Source: Myxococcales bacterium
GTDB taxonomy: Bacteria; Myxococcota; Polyangia; Fen-1088
Direction of reading: 5' to 3'
Assembly: GCA_003153875.1 (NCBI GenBank)
Contig: PMBY01000212.1
Location: forward strand, 1 to 8,716
DNA length: 8,716 nt
Below, in pieces: positions 6,415-8,716 of this stretch (the first letter of the stretch is position 1; the number at the start of each line of letters is the position of its first letter). The notes beneath the pieces were generated by a model. The model searched no databases. It was not told the origin of the DNA and was given only the letters and a program-made list of their open reading frames with translations. A program made the position numbers and the translations under genes.

Positions 6415-6643
6415 CCTGAATGTCATCATCGATCTTGTTGCCCAGCTGCCATTTGCCCAATACGACTGCAGCGGGAAAGAATATCCAGGAGAACAAATGC
6501 CCATCACCGACCCGAACCCACCTGCTTTCCGCGCGCATGGACCACGGCGATCATGCAACTTGCTGCGCGAACGTCGATTCCGATGTATCTGTCCATAGTG
6601 GCCCTCCTTGCTTGGGGCGCTTGCGCTCATAGGACTTCCCGAG
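6415..6643. other. Spacer between nuclease fragment and Hsp15 gene, holding an IS stub
   Basis: No full gene is present. The right part, to about 6620, contains the minus-strand start of an IS110-like transposase. The left part (6415-6512) gives no recognisable protein in any frame. AGGA at 6631-6634 is the likely ribosome site for the Hsp15-like gene. Confidence 0.5.
6513..6596 (-). pseudogene. IS110-family transposase, 5' fragment
   Basis: Reading leftward from ATG at 6596, the first 28 residues begin MDRYIGIDVRAASCMIAVV and continue HARGKQVGS. This matches the start of IS110-group DEDD transposases, where the Asp of GIDV is the first catalytic residue. A strong AAGGAGGG ribosome site lies just upstream on the minus strand. 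After residue 28 the match to the expected next segment is lost, and the remaining about 300 residues of a transposase are absent. It is therefore a stub left by deletion or rearrangement. Confidence 0.65.
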
Positions 6644-7063
6644 ATGCACGACGCCATGTCCAATACCGATGATTCCTCCAACGTCCACGTCAGGTTGGAC
6701 AAGTGGCTGTGGGCGGCGCGTTTCTTCAAGACGCGATCGCTGGCGGCGGAAGCGGTGGACGGGGGAAAGGCGGATCTGGGGGGCGAGCGCGCCAAGCGAT
6801 CACGCGTGGTGGCCGTTGGCGATGTCATCACGATTCGCCGGCCGCCCTTTTCCCAAACCGTGGTGGTGCGCGGGGTTTCCGGTACCAGGGGATCAGGCAC
6901 GGCCGCGGCCACTCTCTGGGAAGAGACCACAGAGAGCCGCCAAGCGCGCGAGCTGCTGGCGTTCCAACTGAAGAACGCGTCCACTCTGACCTTCGACACC
7001 GGAGGACGTCCCACGAAGCGCGACCGTCGGGAAATCCAGCGGGTCAGGAACAAGTGGCCATAG
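6644..7063 (+). CDS. hslR: Hsp15-like S4-domain RNA-binding protein
   Basis: A 139-aa protein from ATG 6644, chosen because AGGA at 6631-6634 is nine bases upstream; ATG 6656 is a possible shorter start. Residues 16-62 form the S4 RNA-binding domain (VRLDKWLWAARFFKTRSLAA, then GGKADLGGERAKRSRVVAVGDVI). A strand-rich stretch follows (ITIRRPPFSQTVVVRGVS), with a basic tail, GRPTKRDRREIQRVRNKW, at 121-138. This order and length match Hsp15 (HslR), which in E. coli binds stalled 50S subunits carrying peptidyl-tRNA and helps recycle them. It is usually a chromosomal gene, so finding it inside a tRNA-bounded island is odd. It may be a second copy or DNA captured with the element. It stands alone, with no operon partners. 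Confidence 0.88.
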   Translation: MHDAMSNTDDSSNVHVRLDKWLWAARFFKTRSLAAEAVDGGKADLGGERAKRSRVVAVGDVITIRRPPFSQTVVVRGVSGTRGSGTAAATLWEETTESRQARELLAFQLKNASTLTFDTGGRPTKRDRREIQRVRNKWP

Positions 7064-7529
7064 GCCCGCAGGGTAGTGCCAGTGTGGAGCGGAGCTTCAA
7101 AAACCGCGCCTTATGTCGAGCCCAAGGCGGGCTAGTGAGAGAGCGTCTTCACTTTGCTCGCCCATTCTCAACGCGTAGCCATCACCGTCGCGGATCTGCC
7201 CTCAGGGGACTCCGGTGAGGTCGGCTAGCCTTTCTTCCGTGGAGGTGCTGGCTTGGTCAATTGAGCCGGCTTTGCCCACTGGAGAATGCCGGTCGTCAAG
7301 GGGTCGACTTCAGTGTATCACCACACCTCGCAGCAACCGTGCCGAACAATCTGGTTTGCGGTCCTGCCATCCAGGGGTTGTTTGTTTCTCAAGTGCCAGC
7401 GACGGCATTCACGCCCCGATTCACAGGCCCTTCAGGTTGCCTCGGCGGAGGCGGTTGCAAACAGCGCAGCCGCTTCCTCGGCCCCGAGCTGCTTGAGGTA
7501 GTGGCCCAGCGCTCGGAGGAACTCCACCA
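7064..7529. other. Gene debris between Hsp15 gene and integrase
   Basis: No intact gene is present. The AGCCC/GGGCT hairpin at 7119-7133 has no T tract, so I do not call it a terminator. The plus-strand open frames here have no protein-like composition. Two minus-strand gene tails (at 7225 and 7432) suggest the DNA came from truncated genes. Confidence 0.5.
7225..7317 (-). pseudogene. Possible 3' end of a lost minus-strand gene
   Basis: A 30-codon open stretch on the minus strand ends in TAG and reads GILQWAKPAQLTKPAPPRKK, with a final Gly, at its C-terminus. A Pro/Lys-rich tail before a stop is typical of a protein end. There is no start codon and the upstream part is lost, so it can only be a fragment. 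Origin is unknown and chance is possible. Confidence 0.25.
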
Positions 7530-7575
7530 TTGTTCCACTCGGCACCTGATGAATCTCCACGACGATTGGCCTTCC
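7432..7575 (-). pseudogene. 3' remnant of a minus-strand gene abutting the integrase 5' end
   Basis: The minus frame closing at 7432-7434 (TGA) reads RPIVVEIHQVPSGT and then VEFLRALGHYLKQLGAEEAA, finishing ALFATASAEAT. Codons are GC3-rich and the sequence forms clear amphipathic helices, unlike the plus-strand frames over the same bases. It loses coherence at about 7575, just before the integrase sequence becomes recognisable. An internal ATG at 7530 could yield a 32-aa peptide. I cannot name the family. The simplest reading is a gene tail joined to a truncated integrase gene. Confidence 0.4.
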
Positions 7576-8597
7576 CTGTGTCCTACAGGTGGAAGTTGCA
7601 CCTTGCACCAGCCTTCAGGCGAATGAAGCCCCAAGAAGTTGACGCGGCCAAGCTGCGCAGGTTCATCGAAGGCAAGCTGGCCGAGGGGTTGAGCCCCACG
7701 ACGGTGGGCCATTGCATACGCCAGTTGAGCACCTTCTACGCGGACATCATCGAAGCTGGCCACGCCCCATCCAACCCGGTGGCCAGCCTGCCCCGTTCCA
7801 CCCGGAGACTCTACAAGTCCATCTACGACACGCGGTCAACGCCCTTCCTTGAACGACCGGCAGACATCCGGCGCCTCTACCTGGCCATGGCGGAGCCATA
7901 CAACATCATCTTCATCTTGGGCGAACAGACGGGCTGCAGGGTGGGGGAAATCCTCGGCATGGACTGGAGGGACATCGACCTACCGGGCAGGAAGATCCAC
8001 GTCCGCCAACAGATGCAGGACGGCAAGCTCTGCGTGCTCAAAGACCGCGAGTCGCGGATCGTTCCGCTAGCTACGTCGCTAGCTACGTCGCTGGCACCCA
8101 TCCTCGAAACCTGGAAGTTGAAGACCGGCGGCGTGGGACCACTCTTCACGCCGAAGCACCCCACACGCGCCGGACGGCCCGACCTTGGGAGCCCTGCCCA
8201 ATTCATCCGCCCAGAGACAGTTCATAGGGCGCTGGCCGCGGCGTTGAAGGCCTGCGATCTTCCCAAGCTCACGCTATACCAAGCGACAAGGCACACGTTC
8301 GCATCGCAATGGGTGATGAACGGCGGAAGCGTGGAAGTGCTCGCCAAGATTCTGGGCCATTCTTCAACGTCCACGACCGAGCATTACGCGCACCTTGCCC
8401 CGGACTTTTTCGGAGCCAAGGCTTTCGACATGGTGGCGGTGGATCTTTCCAAACCGGCAGCGGCTGTGCTATCTCTGCACGACGTTGCCGCTCCACTTAG
8501 GCTGAGAACAGGAACGGCGCGGGGAGACATCGCAGAGCATGAGTCAGCGCAAGTAACTGAAATTAAAAGAGAAAGGGCGCGTAGCTCATCTGGATAG
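7530..8597 (+). CDS. Tyrosine recombinase/integrase of the island, N-terminus doubtful
   Basis: The reading frame gives 355 aa from TTG 7530. Recognisable sequence starts near residue 20 (RWKLHLAPAF); ATG 7623 is another possible start. The SAM-like core-binding domain spans about 20-90 (LRRFIEGKLAEGLSPTTVGH). The catalytic domain has Arg137 (TGCRVGEIL), a beta-hairpin Lys171, Arg254 in YQATRHTFAS, His277 (LGHSS) and nucleophile Tyr286 (TTEHYAHL). Gln251 stands where HxxR integrases have His. The usual arm-binding N-terminus seems missing, its place taken by the tail of another gene. A 12-bp tandem duplication adds LATS near residue 180. The last six residues (ARSSSG) and the TAG stop are encoded by the tRNA-Arg gene, so the gene overlaps the attachment core. 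It should catalyse integration and excision of the island, if still active. Confidence 0.88.
   Translation: MFHSAPDESPRRLAFPVSYRWKLHLAPAFRRMKPQEVDAAKLRRFIEGKLAEGLSPTTVGHCIRQLSTFYADIIEAGHAPSNPVASLPRSTRRLYKSIYDTRSTPFLERPADIRRLYLAMAEPYNIIFILGEQTGCRVGEILGMDWRDIDLPGRKIHVRQQMQDGKLCVLKDRESRIVPLATSLATSLAPILETWKLKTGGVGPLFTPKHPTRAGRPDLGSPAQFIRPETVHRALAAALKACDLPKLTLYQATRHTFASQWVMNGGSVEVLAKILGHSSTSTTEHYAHLAPDFFGAKAFDMVAVDLSKPAAAVLSLHDVAAPLRLRTGTARGDIAEHESAQVTEIKRERARSSSG
8066..8089 (+). repeat. 12-bp in-frame tandem duplication inside the integrase gene
   Basis: GCTAGCTACGTC occurs twice in a row and gives the doubled peptide in VPLATSLATSLAP. Relatives of this integrase, as I recall them, have a single block here, right after the hairpin carrying the catalytic Lys. 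The four extra residues keep the frame. Confidence 0.75.
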
Positions 8598-8613
8598 AGT
8601 ACCGGCCTCCGAA
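8575..8613 (+). repeat. Right attachment site (39-bp core within tRNA-Arg)
   Basis: This is an exact copy of 1924-1962. It covers the tRNA from its first base through the anticodon loop, and also the last codons and stop (8595-8597) of the integrase gene. In the integrated state this copy was brought by the element and rebuilds the 5' half of the tRNA. Confidence 0.92.
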
Positions 8614-8651
8614 GCCGGGGGTAGTGGGTTCGAGTCCCGCCGCGCCCACCA
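8575..8651 (+). tRNA. tRNA-Arg (anticodon CCG)
   Basis: A full cloverleaf can be drawn: acceptor stem GGGCGCG/CGCGCCC (7 perfect pairs); D stem GCTC/GAGT; anticodon stem CCGGC/GCCGG with loop CTCCGAA, giving anticodon CCG, which reads CGG; variable loop GGGTA; T stem GTGGG/CCCGC with loop TTCGAGT; discriminator A and an encoded CCA. All 77 bases are accounted for. It is the integration target of the island. The native promoter is left behind at 1882-1910, so expression now needs a promoter in the AT-rich 8550-8574 segment or read-through from the integrase gene. Confidence 0.96.
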
Positions 8652-8656
8652 AAGTT

Positions 8657-8716
8657 CTACGGCTTGCGCAGGCTGGTCGCCCTCGATCCGGCGCGGGCAA
8701 CCAGCGCATAGACCAC
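8657..8716 (-). CDS. 3' end of a flanking minus-strand gene (partial)
   Basis: On the minus strand the right edge reads VVYALVARAGSRATSLRKP and then a TAG stop at 8657-8659, five bases beyond the tRNA end. Codon use is GC3-rich and the basic tail is plausible for a C-terminus. Only 19 codons are visible, so no family can be given and chance is possible. If real, it converges on the tRNA. Confidence 0.35.
   Translation of the reverse strand: MVYALVARAGSRATSLRKP

Larger units (their letters stand above)
1924..8613 (+). mobile_element. tRNA-Arg-integrated genomic island, about 6.65 kb
   Basis: The boundaries are the 39-bp direct repeats at 1924-1962 and 8575-8613, and a tyrosine recombinase gene lies just inside the right end. 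Intact cargo: an NmrA-like reductase, a TIGR04255/HicB-like/HicA-like operon and an Hsp15-like protein. Degraded cargo: a frame-broken nuclease gene, an IS110 stub and at least one gene tail. There are no phage structural, conjugation or replication genes, so it is a small island or decayed remnant rather than a prophage or ICE. The repeat and integrase are seen directly; the mobilisation history is inferred. Confidence 0.85.

Noticed and set aside
7119..7133. AGCCC/GGGCT hairpin after the Hsp15 gene as a terminator
   Set aside because: Only a 5-bp stem with no following T tract.
7261..7626. Plus-strand 121-codon frame upstream of the integrase as the missing integrase N-terminus
   Set aside because: No SAM-like or arm-binding pattern could be made out, and the minus strand over 7432-7575 reads better as protein.
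1..8716. CRISPR array, rRNA or replication origin
   Set aside because: No regularly spaced repeats, no rRNA-like sequence and no iteron or DnaA-box cluster were seen on either strand.

Overview
The window is GC-rich with strongly GC3-biased genes. The left flank carries proteins typical of large-genome Myxococcota/deltaproteobacteria: a secreted formylglycine-enzyme-like (SUMF1) protein and an Asp/Val-rich lipoprotein. Lineage is inferred from style only; there is no rRNA or other marker in the window.

The main structure is an integrated element of about 6.65 kb in a tRNA-Arg(CCG) gene. A perfect 39-bp direct repeat, equal to the 5' half of that tRNA, lies at 1924-1962 and 8575-8613. The left copy is an orphan half-tRNA sitting behind what looks like the native tRNA promoter (TTGCGC, 17 bp, TATGAA). 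The right copy belongs to the intact tRNA (8575-8651). A tyrosine recombinase gene abuts the right copy, and its last codons and stop lie inside the tRNA gene, so the attachment core overlaps the 3' end of the integrase gene.

Layout. 1-866 (minus): SUMF1 protein running off the left edge. 867-982: divergent promoter region. 983-1798: lipoprotein. 1882-1962: tRNA promoter and orphan tRNA half. 2334-3245: NmrA-like NAD(P)-dependent reductase. 3600-5064: a tight three-gene operon of a TIGR04255-family protein, a HicB-like small protein and a HicA-like small protein, the best candidate here for an uncharacterised toxin-antitoxin or defence module. 5118-6414: coding sequence broken between two frames, ending in a PD-(D/E)XK nuclease-like domain. 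6513-6596 (minus): 5' end of an IS110-type transposase. 6644-7063: Hsp15-like S4 RNA-binding protein. 7064-7580: gene debris, including two minus-strand 3' ends. 7530-8597: integrase with a doubtful N-terminus. 8575-8651: tRNA-Arg. 8657-8716 (minus): probable 3' end of a flanking gene.

The element looks old. Its integrase seems to have lost its normal 5' end, and the interior holds a frameshifted gene, an IS stub and gene tails. The intact cargo is the reductase, the three-gene HicBA-like operon and Hsp15. Family names come from recognised motifs; no searches were run.
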